A stretch of 39,769 nucleotides of DNA from Gammaproteobacteria bacterium (GTDB taxonomy: Bacteria; Pseudomonadota; Gammaproteobacteria; Steroidobacterales; Steroidobacteraceae), in the NCBI GenBank assembly GCA_030038755.1, contig JASHSK010000078.1:1-39769 (forward strand). Direction: 5' to 3'. The notes below the pieces were generated by a model. That model did no database searches. It had not been told where the DNA came from and saw only the letters and a program-made list of their open reading frames with translations. Numbering within the stretch: position 1 is the first letter of the stretch; the number at the start of each line of letters is the position of its first letter. The position numbers and the translations under genes are program-made. Shown piece by piece: positions 8,227 to 16,663 of this stretch.

Positions 8227-10164
8227 ATGCAACCACGCATCGGCACGGTACTACGCGCGCTTCTGCCCGCTGGCCTGGCCTGTCTGATCGCGACGGGCTG
8301 TGTGACCGCCTCGCACGGCGAGCGCGACGCCCGGCGCGTGTTGCGGCAGATGTATCTGGCCAGCGGTGGTCGTGCCTGGTCGTCGATGACCGGCGCCGAG
8401 CTCGTCGGGCAGTGTGACGTCGGAGGTTTGCAGGGCACCTTCCGCCAGGTCGTCGATTTCCGCGCAGGTCGCGATGTCCTGACCTATGACGTGGGGCCGC
8501 TGCGCGGCGCCTCGGGCACCTCGCGACTGCAGAGCTGGTGGATGGACGAGAAGGGCCTGGTGACCGTCGAACAGGCGCCGGACGCCCTGATCGATGCGGC
8601 CACGCAATCCTATGAGGATCGCAACGGCTGGTTTGACCCGAGCGGTGCCGCGGCCGTCGTCTACCGCGGCGTGCGGCACGAAGGCGCGCGATCCTACCAG
8701 GTGGTGCAGCTGCGGCCGCCCGACGGACGATTGCTCACGCTGTGGATCGATTCGGGTACGCACCTGCTGGAGCGCGTGGAGTGGTTCGACGCGAACCACC
8801 GCGACAACATCCAGTCCTTTTCCGATTACCGGCTGGTGGACGGCGTGGTCTATCCGTTCGTCGAGCACAGTTCCAGCGGCGATCCGGCGAGCGATGTGAC
8901 CACGGTGATCACGGGCTTCGTGACACGCGCCGATCTGGGCGACCGCGAATTCGACGCGCCGCACTCCAAGGTGCGTGACGCGCAGCTGCTCACCGGGGGA
9001 TCTTCGGCGACCATCCCGTTCAATCTGCGTGACGGCATGATCGTCGTGGACGTGTCGATCGACGGTGCGCCGCCGCTGCCGTTCGTGCTGGATTCGGGCG
9101 CATTCAACGTGATCACACCGCGGGCGGCGGCGCAGCTGCACCTGCGGGAGCAGGGCACCGTGATGGTGGATGGGGTTGGCAACCAGGAGGTCAGCGCCCA
9201 CATGGCGGTGGTGCCCAGCTATCGGGTCGGCCAGGCGGTGCTGCTCGATCAGCGCTTCGCGGTCCTGTCGCTGCCCGCCGAGGTGACCGACCAGGGCGAG
9301 CAGCAGCCGCAGATCGCGGGCCTGCTCGGTTACGAGCTGTTCCGCCGCTTCATCGTGCGCGTCGACTATGAGCGTCGCGAGCTGACGCTGTGGTGGCCAA
9401 CGGCCGGCCCGCCGGACGTCGCGGGGGCGAAGCTGCCCCTGATCTTCGACGGCCGGGATTGCTTCATCAGCGCAGCCGTCGATGGCGAGCCCGGGCTGTT
9501 TCGCGTCGACACCGGCGATGACGGATCACTGACGCTGTTCGGGCAGTTCTACCTGGATCACCGGCCGGCGCTGCAGCTGCCCGGCCTGCACAGCTTCCAG
9601 GATGGCGTGGGCGGCAGCGTACCGACGCTGCTGACGCGCATTCAGTCGCTGGCGATCGGCCCCTTTACGCTGGTGCGCCCGCTCACGCAGCTGCACTTCG
9701 CGCGCGCCGGAGCCTTCGCCTCGGCGAACGTCGCCGGCAACCTGGGTGTGGAAGTGCTGCGCAATTTCGTGCTCACCTTCGACTATCCGGACCGGGAGCT
9801 GTATCTGACCAAGTCCGGCCAGTTTGGTGCGCCGGCGCCCTACAACCGCTCGGGCCTGCTGCTGGATGTCGATGCGGATGGCCGCATCGTGGTGCAGGCC
9901 GTCGCCCCGTCCTCTCCGGCGGCGCTGGCGGGTGCACAGCGGCGCGATCGGTTGATGGCCGTCGATGGACAGCCGGCGACGGCGGGCCACTTCTCGCAGA
10001 TCGTGCAGCTGCTGTCGCGCTCGGCCGGCACCCCCCTGACGCTCGATATCATGCGTCACGGGCAGATGCAGCGACTGCATCTGACGCTGCAGGAGCTGCT
10101 GCCGCTGACCGGCCCGCTGTCACGCCTGCCGTCGTGGGGCTACGGTGCCGCCCTGCTGCGCTGA
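8227..10164 (+). CDS. Retropepsin-like aspartic protease/PDZ lipoprotein
   Basis: A 645-residue exported protein. The N-terminus carries a lipoprotein-like signal (hydrophobic stretch to LIATGC). Residues ~35-245 form a beta-rich region that may resemble LolA-type lipoprotein-binding folds (inference). Two retropepsin-like lobes follow: Asp289 in VLDSGAF, with a flap-like and an ILG-like segment (GLLGYELF), and Asp428 in FRVDTGDDG, with NLGVEVLRNF. A C-terminal PDZ domain lies at about 545-620 (PSSPAALAGAQRRDRLMAVDG). The two lobes in one chain recall pepsin-like pseudo-dimers, whereas most bacterial retropepsin-like domains are single and pair as dimers. ATG 8227 is preferred over the longer frame from 8143, which reads through a GC repeat. 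Possible role: envelope proteolysis or ligand binding. Confidence 0.8.
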   Translation: MQPRIGTVLRALLPAGLACLIATGCVTASHGERDARRVLRQMYLASGGRAWSSMTGAELVGQCDVGGLQGTFRQVVDFRAGRDVLTYDVGPLRGASGTSRLQSWWMDEKGLVTVEQAPDALIDAATQSYEDRNGWFDPSGAAAVVYRGVRHEGARSYQVVQLRPPDGRLLTLWIDSGTHLLERVEWFDANHRDNIQSFSDYRLVDGVVYPFVEHSSSGDPASDVTTVITGFVTRADLGDREFDAPHSKVRDAQLLTGGSSATIPFNLRDGMIVVDVSIDGAPPLPFVLDSGAFNVITPRAAAQLHLREQGTVMVDGVGNQEVSAHMAVVPSYRVGQAVLLDQRFAVLSLPAEVTDQGEQQPQIAGLLGYELFRRFIVRVDYERRELTLWWPTAGPPDVAGAKLPLIFDGRDCFISAAVDGEPGLFRVDTGDDGSLTLFGQFYLDHRPALQLPGLHSFQDGVGGSVPTLLTRIQSLAIGPFTLVRPLTQLHFARAGAFASANVAGNLGVEVLRNFVLTFDYPDRELYLTKSGQFGAPAPYNRSGLLLDVDADGRIVVQAVAPSSPAALAGAQRRDRLMAVDGQPATAGHFSQIVQLLSRSAGTPLTLDIMRHGQMQRLHLTLQELLPLTGPLSRLPSWGYGAALLR

Positions 10165-10171
10165 CGCCCGC

Positions 10172-10205
10172 CAGGGGCATCAGGGGCATCAGGGACATCA
10201 GGGGC
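10172..10205. repeat. 9-bp tandem repeat after the protease gene
   Basis: CAGGGGCAT occurs at 10172-10180 and 10181-10189, then CAGGGACAT at 10190-10198, then a partial CAGGGGC. The array begins just after the stop codon of the protease gene and lies in the 154-base gap before the next gene. The unit length of 9 fits slippage of once-coding or neutral DNA. Confidence 0.65.
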
Positions 10206-10229
10206 GGCGTGGCGGCAGCGCGGCCGAAT

Positions 10230-10238
10230 TGCTAGAAT
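10230..10238 (+). promoter_or_regulatory. Possible extended -10 promoter element
   Basis: TGCTAGAAT matches an extended -10 (TGN then TANAAT-like) in an AT-richer patch about 80 bases before the start of the beta-propeller-like gene. No good -35 is visible 17 bases upstream, which is tolerable for an extended -10. Confidence 0.3.
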
Positions 10239-10270
10239 CCGCGACCGCTCGCTCTTGTCAACACGCTGTG

Positions 10271-10310
10271 CCCCCGGCCGGCGCTGTGCCGTCGGCCGGC
10301 AACAAGGGGG
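10271..10310 (+). promoter_or_regulatory. Hairpin that could mask a ribosome binding site
   Basis: CCCCC (10271-10275) followed by GCCGGC (10277-10282) can pair with GCCGGC (10295-10300) and GGGGG (10306-10310). The last block is the Shine-Dalgarno of the gene starting at 10319. The GCCGGC blocks are themselves palindromic. In high-GC DNA this can arise by chance. Confidence 0.3.
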
Positions 10311-10318
10311 AATAAACT

Positions 10319-11488
10319 ATGCGCCGCGTCTCTCTGCTACGCGCCACGGGCGTATTCATCGGGGCCGCCGCACTGGTGGCCGGTGCCGCGGACGCCCGTA
10401 TCTCGACCAGTCCGCTCGCTACGCTCGCCAACGGCAATGCGCACCTGCTGTCCGCCGGCCCGCTCGCCTTCGGGCCCGACGGCATCCTGTTCGTCGGCGA
10501 CTCAATCGGCGGCCAGGTCGTGGCCATCGATACGCATGACCGCCAGGCCGCGCGTGCCGCCAGGGTCGACGTGCAGGATATCAACGCCAAGATCGCCGCG
10601 ATGGTCGGTATCGCACCCGATCAGCTCGTGATCAACGACGTCAAGGTCAATCCCGTCTCCAAGAACGTCTACCTGTCGGTGTCGCGCGGCCGCGGACCCG
10701 ATGCGATGCCGCTGATCGTGCGCGTCGAGCGCGGCAGCGGCCAGCTGAGCGTGCTGCCGCTCGATAACGTGGCGCATGCATCGGTACAGCTGTCGGATGC
10801 GCCGGCGGCCGCGCCTGGAGCCGACCCGCCGAACGGCCGGCCAAGCTCCCGCATGATGACCATCACCGACATGGTCTACATGAACGGCAACCTGATGGTC
10901 GCCGGGCTGTCGAACGAGGAGTGGTCCTCGGCGCTGCGCTCGATTCCCTTTCCGTTCCAGCGCACGGCGGCAGAGGGCACCACGATCCAGATCTGGCACT
11001 CCTCGCATGGGCGCTATGAGACGCAGGCTCCGATCCGCACGTTCGTGCCGTACGACATCGACGGGCGCAACTACGTGCTCGCGGCCTATACCTGCACGCC
11101 GCTGGTGAAGATTCCCTTCAGTGAGCTGCATCCCGGCGCCCAGGTCCACGGCGCGGAGATCGCCGATCTGGGTGCGGGTAACCAGCCGCTGGACATGGTC
11201 CCCTATCGCCAGAACGGCCATAGCTACATCCTGATCAACAACACGTCGCGCGGCGTGATGAAGCTGCAGGCCGACGATCTGGGTGCCTACAAGCCCATCA
11301 CGGCGCCGACCATCACGAATGTCGCCGGTGTTCCCTACCAGACCATCAGCGATCTGAAGGACGTACGGCATCTGGCGGCGCTGGACAGCTCGGACGTGCT
11401 GATCCTCACCGGAAAGAGCTCGGGTCCGCCCTGGCTGGCGAACCCGGTGGTCGGGCCGGTCAATCTGCAGACCATCCCGCTGCCGTAA
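10319..11488 (+). CDS. Exported protein of unknown function, propeller-like
   Basis: 389 residues with a clear Sec signal peptide (MRRVSLLRATG, then a hydrophobic run ending GAADARIS). The mature part contains FGPDGILFVGDS, VKVNPVSKNVYLSVSRG and MTITDMVYMNGNLMVAGLS. These segments recall NHL/SMP-30-like beta-propeller blades, so a six-bladed fold is plausible but unproven. A YTCTPLVKIP segment holds its only prominent Cys. ATG 10319 is preceded by AAGGGGG at eight bases. The next gene starts 17 bases after its stop, so the two are probably co-transcribed and their products may work together in the periplasm. I do not recognise an enzyme family. Confidence 0.7.
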   Translation: MRRVSLLRATGVFIGAAALVAGAADARISTSPLATLANGNAHLLSAGPLAFGPDGILFVGDSIGGQVVAIDTHDRQAARAARVDVQDINAKIAAMVGIAPDQLVINDVKVNPVSKNVYLSVSRGRGPDAMPLIVRVERGSGQLSVLPLDNVAHASVQLSDAPAAAPGADPPNGRPSSRMMTITDMVYMNGNLMVAGLSNEEWSSALRSIPFPFQRTAAEGTTIQIWHSSHGRYETQAPIRTFVPYDIDGRNYVLAAYTCTPLVKIPFSELHPGAQVHGAEIADLGAGNQPLDMVPYRQNGHSYILINNTSRGVMKLQADDLGAYKPITAPTITNVAGVPYQTISDLKDVRHLAALDSSDVLILTGKSSGPPWLANPVVGPVNLQTIPLP

Positions 11489-11505
11489 TTGCTCCGCTGC
11501 CGTCA

Positions 11506-12645
11506 TTGCGCAGCAGCCAGATCGTCAGTGCCGCCGCCATCATCCTCGTCTCGGGGGTGCTCGCGGCGGCCGCTTCGGGAGCAAGCGCGCCTGCGGCGGT
11601 CGGTATCCGGTTCACGGGCAGGAGCTTCGCCGTCAGCGGCTGGACGCCACCGGCCAGTGCTCCGCGCGGCGGCTGGCCCACGATCTTCGCAGTCTATGCG
11701 AGCCCGGCCGGCGCCTCGGGCCCAGCCGGCGCGACGGCCGGCGCGGCGGGACTGCCGCCGCTACTGGGCAGCTATGCGATCGAGCACGGCACGCTCGTGT
11801 TCCAGCCGCGCTTTCCGCCCGCTGCGGGCCTGCAGTACGACGTGGTGTTCGCACCGCCGGGTGCGCCCGTGGTGCGCAGGACGTTCTACGGACCACCGCG
11901 GGATGTGACGCCATCGACGCGTGTCCTGCACATCTATCCCTCCGCCGCCGTCCTGCCCAGCAATACCCTGCGGCTGTACATCTATTTTTCGGCGCCGATG
12001 AGCCGCGGCGAGGCCGCAGCGTACGTACACGTGCTCGATGGGCATGGCCGGGCGCTGCAGGGAGTGTTTCTCCCCGGGGAGGAGCTGTGGGATCCGCGCT
12101 TCGAGCAGCTGACGCTGACCTTCGATCCGGGGCGCATCAAGCGCGGACTGACTTCCAATGAGCGCATGGGTCCGCCGATCGCCCCGGGCGCACGTTATAC
12201 GCTGCTGATCGACAGCGCCTGGCAGGATGCGCGCGGCGCGCCGCTGGCCGAAGCCGCGCGCAAGGAATACCGCGGCGGCCAGGCGCTGCGTGCGCCGCCC
12301 GATCCACGGCAGTGGCAGGTGGCTGCCCCGGCGGCCGGGGCCGGCACGCCGCTGACGATCGATTTCCCGACCCCCATGAACTATCCGCTGTTGCAGCGGA
12401 TGCTGAACGTCGTGGGTGCGCACGGCACGGTTGCCGGCAGCGTGAGCGTCGGGCGCGACGAGACGCGCTGGCGCTTCACGCCGCAGCGTCCCTGGCGCGC
12501 CGGCCGCTACCGGATCATCGTCGATCGGGGCCTGGAGGATGTGGCGGGCAATCACATCGATGAGTTGTTCGACATCGACGAGTTCCATCGCGTCACCGAG
12601 CACATCGTCACGCGCACGATTTCGCTGCCGTTCACAGTGCACTGA
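11506..12645 (+). CDS. Exported protein with Ig-like (Big_5/SbsA type) domains
   Basis: A 379-residue exported protein. The signal peptide (SAAAIILVSGVLAAAASGASA) is followed by Ig-like segments with the form of SbsA/Big_5 domains: LRLYIYFSAPMSRGEAA around residues 155-170, then LTIDFPTPMNYPLL, and at the end RYRIIVDRGLEDVAGNHI. Such domains usually bear a sentence-like pattern of LxFSxPMxxxS and LxDxAGN. The start is TTG 11506 with no Shine-Dalgarno, which fits translational coupling to the propeller-like gene 17 bases upstream. No catalytic motif is seen. A structural or binding role in the envelope is likely. It converges on the tannase-family gene. Confidence 0.72.
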   Translation: MRSSQIVSAAAIILVSGVLAAAASGASAPAAVGIRFTGRSFAVSGWTPPASAPRGGWPTIFAVYASPAGASGPAGATAGAAGLPPLLGSYAIEHGTLVFQPRFPPAAGLQYDVVFAPPGAPVVRRTFYGPPRDVTPSTRVLHIYPSAAVLPSNTLRLYIYFSAPMSRGEAAAYVHVLDGHGRALQGVFLPGEELWDPRFEQLTLTFDPGRIKRGLTSNERMGPPIAPGARYTLLIDSAWQDARGAPLAEAARKEYRGGQALRAPPDPRQWQVAAPAAGAGTPLTIDFPTPMNYPLLQRMLNVVGAHGTVAGSVSVGRDETRWRFTPQRPWRAGRYRIIVDRGLEDVAGNHIDELFDIDEFHRVTEHIVTRTISLPFTVH

Positions 12646-12706
12646 CAGGCACGATACCGCCGTGGGATCGGGGCCCGAGGATATTTCCGGTCCTGACGTG
12701 CCGAGC

Positions 12707-14296
12707 TCAGGGCGCCCGGCACTCGAAGCTCGCGGCGGCATGCGGGTCGCCGCCGACGTAGTGCGCGTACTTCGGGTAGGGGCACAGCGGGCGCGTGACG
12801 CCCGGGAAGGCGCGGCCGTGCGCGATGAGGCGATCGGGCGCGACGCCGTGCTCGGTCCATTGCTGGATGGCCGTGAGCGCGTCGAAGTCGTCGGTCGCCG
12901 GACCGCCGCCGCAGTGGTTCATGCCGGGTACGAGAAACAAACGCGCCCAGGCCTGCGGCGGGCCGTCGTCGCGCGCGAGCTCGCCGTAGTAGCGGATGAT
13001 GTCGTCGGCGGAGAACACCGGATCGCTCATGCCCTGGTAGATCAGCATGCGACCGCCGTGCGCCACGAAGCTGCTCATGAAGGTGGAGACGGCGTCATTG
13101 ATCGCGGCGGTCTGCGCGACGGCCTGCGGGTCGCGGTCGAAATCGAAGTTCGCATCGCTCAGCCCGGGACGCGATGGCGTCAGGAAGTACAGCTGCATGG
13201 CGTTCAGGCCGAGAGTGGTGTTGAGCGCATTGGCGGTGGCCGTGCGCGAGGTGCCGAGCTTCCAGAAGCGCCAGCCGGGAGTGCCGATACCCGCGTCATA
13301 CGGCCAGGGCGAGTAGAGCGCGTGTCCCGCGGAATCGTGCGCGCCGTCGAACACCGCGCGCAGCGCGGCAATCTTGGCACTGCTGAGGCAATCCTGATGC
13401 GCTCCCGCGGGGCATTGCAGCACGCCCGGGTCGAAGTGACAGGCGGCGATGTCATTGATCATGCCGTCGGCCAGGCCGTCGAGCGCATCGCACTGGCGCA
13501 ACACCGCGTGTGAGACGAGGTGCAGCTCGGTCTCGGTGAAGGACTCGCTGAGAATCGGTTGGCCCTGGGCGTCGCGCGGTGCGACCTTGGAGAATTGATT
13601 CGTGTCCCAGACCTCGGCGATCGCGGCGGCGGAGAGGCGGAAGCCGGGATCGCCCGCAACCACCCCGTCGAAGTCGTCGGGGAAGCGCTGCGCGGCCATC
13701 ATGCCCTCGCGGCCGCCGTTGGAGCAGCCGACGAAATAGGAGTAGCTCGGGCGGCGCCCATAGAAGCGCGTGATGAGATCCTTGGCAGCGATGCTCACCG
13801 TGCCGATCGCGGCATAGGCGTAGTCCAGGCGCGCCTGCTGATCGGCCGCGAAGCTCGCATCCATGCCTTCGTGGCCACTGTCGGTGCTTACCACGGCGAA
13901 ACCCCGCAGCAACGCGGGTGGCGAGCTGCCTCCCGCGCTGCCGAGCGCGGGGGCGATGACGCCATCGAGACCGCCGCCACCCTGGTACACGAAGCGGCCG
14001 TTCCATGACGCGGGCATCCGCAGCTGAAAGCCGATCGCGTAGTGCCTGCCGTCCACGCCGGTACGCGAGTCGAGCGCGCCCTGCACCAGGCAGTGCGCGG
14101 GTAGCTGCAGTGGGGGTGTGGGTGGGGCGCCGGGTGCTCGCGGCAGCACCAGCGGACCGGCCGGCACGAGCCGGGCGCTGCTGATCGTCAGCTGCGGCGA
14201 GCGCAGATGCAGCAGCGCTGCGCAGTCAGCGGCGTTGGCCGCCGGCGCCCAGAGCGCCAGCACCGCGCACGCGGCGATGAGGGTTCGCATGATCAT
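12707..14296 (-). CDS. Tannase/feruloyl esterase family protein
   Basis: 529 residues with a Sec signal peptide (MRTLIAACAVLALW...ANAAD), so periplasmic or secreted. It has the family's CS-D-HC arrangement: Cys191-Ser192 in FVGCSNGGREG, Asp425 in MSDPVFSADD, and His461-Cys462 in PGMNHCGGGP. The two cysteines are expected to form the disulfide that ties Ser and His together. Members hydrolyse ester bonds in gallate, ferulate, aromatic or small terephthalate-type esters, and the substrate here is not predictable. Starts at 14296 and 14290 are both possible, with GGAGG three and nine bases upstream. It begins 10 bases after the stop of the transglycosylase gene, so both probably share a transcript. 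The longer frame to 14716 overlaps that gene and is not used. Confidence 0.88.
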   Translation of the reverse strand: MIMRTLIAACAVLALWAPAANAADCAALLHLRSPQLTISSARLVPAGPLVLPRAPGAPPTPPLQLPAHCLVQGALDSRTGVDGRHYAIGFQLRMPASWNGRFVYQGGGGLDGVIAPALGSAGGSSPPALLRGFAVVSTDSGHEGMDASFAADQQARLDYAYAAIGTVSIAAKDLITRFYGRRPSYSYFVGCSNGGREGMMAAQRFPDDFDGVVAGDPGFRLSAAAIAEVWDTNQFSKVAPRDAQGQPILSESFTETELHLVSHAVLRQCDALDGLADGMINDIAACHFDPGVLQCPAGAHQDCLSSAKIAALRAVFDGAHDSAGHALYSPWPYDAGIGTPGWRFWKLGTSRTATANALNTTLGLNAMQLYFLTPSRPGLSDANFDFDRDPQAVAQTAAINDAVSTFMSSFVAHGGRMLIYQGMSDPVFSADDIIRYYGELARDDGPPQAWARLFLVPGMNHCGGGPATDDFDALTAIQQWTEHGVAPDRLIAHGRAFPGVTRPLCPYPKYAHYVGGDPHAAASFECRAP

Positions 14297-14306
14297 TGTC
14301 CTCCAA

Positions 14307-16475
14307 TCAGGGCGACGCACGCCCCAGGGCGGGGGCCACAGGACCGACCGGCGGTAACAACGTGGCCAGCTGCGGTGGGCTTGCACCGCGCGTCCATCCA
14401 TACGCGACGATGTGCTCGAGAATGGCCTCGACGTACGTGCGTGTCTCGTCATAGGGGATGTTCTCGATCCAGACGTCGGCATCCATCGGTTTGTCCGGCA
14501 GCCAGCGCGCCAGCGCATCGGTGCCGGCATTGTAGGCGGCCAGTGCCACGGCGAGGCGGCCATCATAGAGGTCGAGCAGCTCGCGCAGGTGCGCGGCGCC
14601 GAGCGTGACCGCGGTCGGCGGGTCGAACAGACTGGTGGCGTCGGGTGGCGGCAGGTGCCAGCGCTGGGCAACGTCACCGGCGGTGGACAGCTCCAGCTGC
14701 ATGAGGCCACGTGCATCGGCGCGCGACACCGCGTCGGCGCGGAACAGGCTCTCCTGACGCATCACCGCGAGGATCCAGTCGGCCGGCAACCGCGTGCGCT
14801 GGCTGGCGGCGGCGATGAGGTCCGGGTAGGGACGCGGATAGCGCAGCCGCACGTCGTCCCACTCACCCGCCTGCGCGAGCGTCGCGATCGACTGCGCGTA
14901 CCAGCCCCAGTGCGCGGCCAGCAGCGCCGCCTGGACCTTGACGGTGCCCGGGCTGTCAGCCAGAGCGGCGGCCCATTCCGCGACGGCATCGTCGTACAGG
15001 TCGCAGGCGAGCAGCTCGTGCGCGCGCACCAGCCCCGGGTCGGCGCCGAGCAGGCGCTGCACGCCCGGATCCTCGATGGTGGCGTGTGCGTTCAATTGAT
15101 AGGGGCGATGCAGCCGGTCGGCGGCGAGATATCCGTAGTAGTCGCGCAGACCGGCGATGTCCGCGTACATCGGAGCTGCCGCCGCCGCGCCGTGCAGCGC
15201 CTCGACGGCGCGCGCGCGCCAGTAGCGCCAGCGTGGTTGCGCGGCGAGCGAATCGGGCATCTGCCCGATCCAGGTGAGCGCGTGCGCGTAATCGGCCGCC
15301 CACAATGCCGCACGCACCCGCCACTCGAGCAGGCGCGTGTCGATGCTGTCCGAGGCGGCGCCGGGCGACGGCGATGCCGCAGACGGCAGTGCCGCGGGTG
15401 GCGGCGCGGCCGGTGCCTGGAGGGGCGGTAGCGTCGTGAGGGCCGGCAGCGCGGCGAAGATCGGCAACGCGGCGGGGTTGTGATCGTAGGCCAGGCCGAG
15501 CGCTGCATCGCGCTGCAGGCGCAGCTGCAGTGCCGCCGTCATGTCAGGCCGCGCGAGCAGCGACGGGAGCAGCGCCGCCGCGGCAGCGGAGTCGTGCAGC
15601 GCCAGGCGCGAGAAACCTGCGTCCAGCGCCTCGGGCTCCACCGGGGTCGCCGGATGCGCGGCCAGTTCCTCGAGCGTCGCGCGCGGTGACTGCAGCAGCC
15701 GTGCCCACTGCAGCAGGGGAGCCAGCTCGTCCGGCGAGATCTCCCCGGCGGTGGCATCGGCCGCGAACTCGCGGGCGAGGCGCGCGTTGCCGGCAGCGAG
15801 CGCCGCGCGCATGCGCGCCGCATTCAGCGCCGGCGTCAGCAGCTGCTGCTGCCCCAGCCACGCAAAGACGCTATCGCACGCGGCGGGCTGCTCGATCGGC
15901 TGTTGCCACCAGGCGAGCGCTTCGGCGGCCAAGCCGGTGGTATCACCGGTCCCGAGCCGGCCCGCCAGGCGGTCGCAGATGAGCAGCGGGTCGGACAGGT
16001 GCAGCGCGCGCGGCAGAAACCAGTCCCAGCGCTGGCGATCGGCCAGGCTCTCGAGCCACTCGCGCCGCAGGGCGAGCGTCACGGGCTGGCCCGCGTGCGC
16101 CTGCAGGAAGCCGTCGATGACGGTATCGAGTCCGTCGCTCGGGGCGCTGTGCAGAGCGAATTGCAGCCGCGCGGCGATGAGATAGTCGTAGAGGATGTAT
16201 GCGCGCAGCGCGGGCGGGTCATTCGCCGTCGCCGACGTCTGCGGCGGTTCCTGCGGCACACGCAGCAGAGCCTCGCGGAAGGCTTCACGTGCGTCCACGG
16301 TGCGGCTGTTCGCCCGGCTGCTGCGGATGGGCGAGGGGATGCCGCCACGTTGAGCCGAGCGCGTTACCTGCGGTGCCCGCTGGGGCGCTGTCTGCGGCAG
16401 GCTGTGGCAGCCGGGCAGCACCAGTGATGAGGCCGCGATGCCAAGGGCGATCGACAGGTGCGGGGCCCTGAACAT
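14307..16475 (-). CDS. Soluble-type lytic murein transglycosylase (lipoprotein)
   Basis: A 722-residue Slt70-like enzyme. The N-terminus has a lipobox (LVLPGC), unlike the soluble E. coli Slt, so it is probably anchored to the outer membrane. Residues ~60-540 form the alpha-helical superhelix ring, with a Pro/Ala-rich insert near 345-375. The catalytic SLT domain at about 555-700 contains Glu575 in MRQESLFR, then GLMQL, and ALAAYNAG followed by the ETRTYVEAIL segment. It cleaves peptidoglycan between MurNAc and GlcNAc with formation of the 1,6-anhydro ring. ATG 16475 is the natural start. It is divergent from the VOC gene. Confidence 0.9.
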   Translation of the reverse strand: MFRAPHLSIALGIAASSLVLPGCHSLPQTAPQRAPQVTRSAQRGGIPSPIRSSRANSRTVDAREAFREALLRVPQEPPQTSATANDPPALRAYILYDYLIAARLQFALHSAPSDGLDTVIDGFLQAHAGQPVTLALRREWLESLADRQRWDWFLPRALHLSDPLLICDRLAGRLGTGDTTGLAAEALAWWQQPIEQPAACDSVFAWLGQQQLLTPALNAARMRAALAAGNARLAREFAADATAGEISPDELAPLLQWARLLQSPRATLEELAAHPATPVEPEALDAGFSRLALHDSAAAAALLPSLLARPDMTAALQLRLQRDAALGLAYDHNPAALPIFAALPALTTLPPLQAPAAPPPAALPSAASPSPGAASDSIDTRLLEWRVRAALWAADYAHALTWIGQMPDSLAAQPRWRYWRARAVEALHGAAAAAPMYADIAGLRDYYGYLAADRLHRPYQLNAHATIEDPGVQRLLGADPGLVRAHELLACDLYDDAVAEWAAALADSPGTVKVQAALLAAHWGWYAQSIATLAQAGEWDDVRLRYPRPYPDLIAAASQRTRLPADWILAVMRQESLFRADAVSRADARGLMQLELSTAGDVAQRWHLPPPDATSLFDPPTAVTLGAAHLRELLDLYDGRLAVALAAYNAGTDALARWLPDKPMDADVWIENIPYDETRTYVEAILEHIVAYGWTRGASPPQLATLLPPVGPVAPALGRASP

Positions 16476-16560
16476 GCGCGCAGTGTAACCGCGCGGCTCG
16501 GCGCTGGAGCGCCGATCACGGATCCAGGCGTGCCTGCCTGCGGTGTAACATTCGCGGCGA

Positions 16561-16600
16561 CCCGCCCGCCCACCCGTGACGCGGGAGCCGGGCGGGCGGG
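16561..16600 (+). promoter_or_regulatory. Long perfect hairpin in the VOC gene leader
   Basis: Arms CCCGCCCGCCC (16561-16571) and GGGCGGGCGGG (16590-16600) are perfectly complementary over 11 bp. Inside the 18-base loop a smaller stem CCCG/CGGG (16573-16576, 16582-16585) nests. It lies in the 188-base divergent gap between the transglycosylase and VOC genes, about 63 bases before the VOC start. There is no T-run after it. It may be an attenuator-like RNA structure or a DNA inverted repeat. Confidence 0.5.
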
Positions 16601-16621
16601 GATGATCCTTCCGTCTGCAAA

Positions 16622-16650
16622 CTGCGGCACAGTACAGCGCACCGCCGCAG
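16622..16650 (+). promoter_or_regulatory. Hairpin abutting the VOC ribosome binding site
   Basis: CTGCGGC (16622-16628) and GCCGCAG (16644-16650) form a perfect 7-bp stem with a 15-base loop. The second arm ends immediately before AAGGAG (16651-16656), the Shine-Dalgarno of the VOC gene. Together with the upstream 11-bp hairpin, the leader is unusually structured, which suggests control at RNA level (inference). Confidence 0.45.
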
Positions 16651-16663
16651 AAGGAGCACGGGC

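Noticed and set aside
10255-10260. TTGTCA as a -35 box
   Set aside because: The sequence 17 bases downstream is GC-only, with nothing like a -10.
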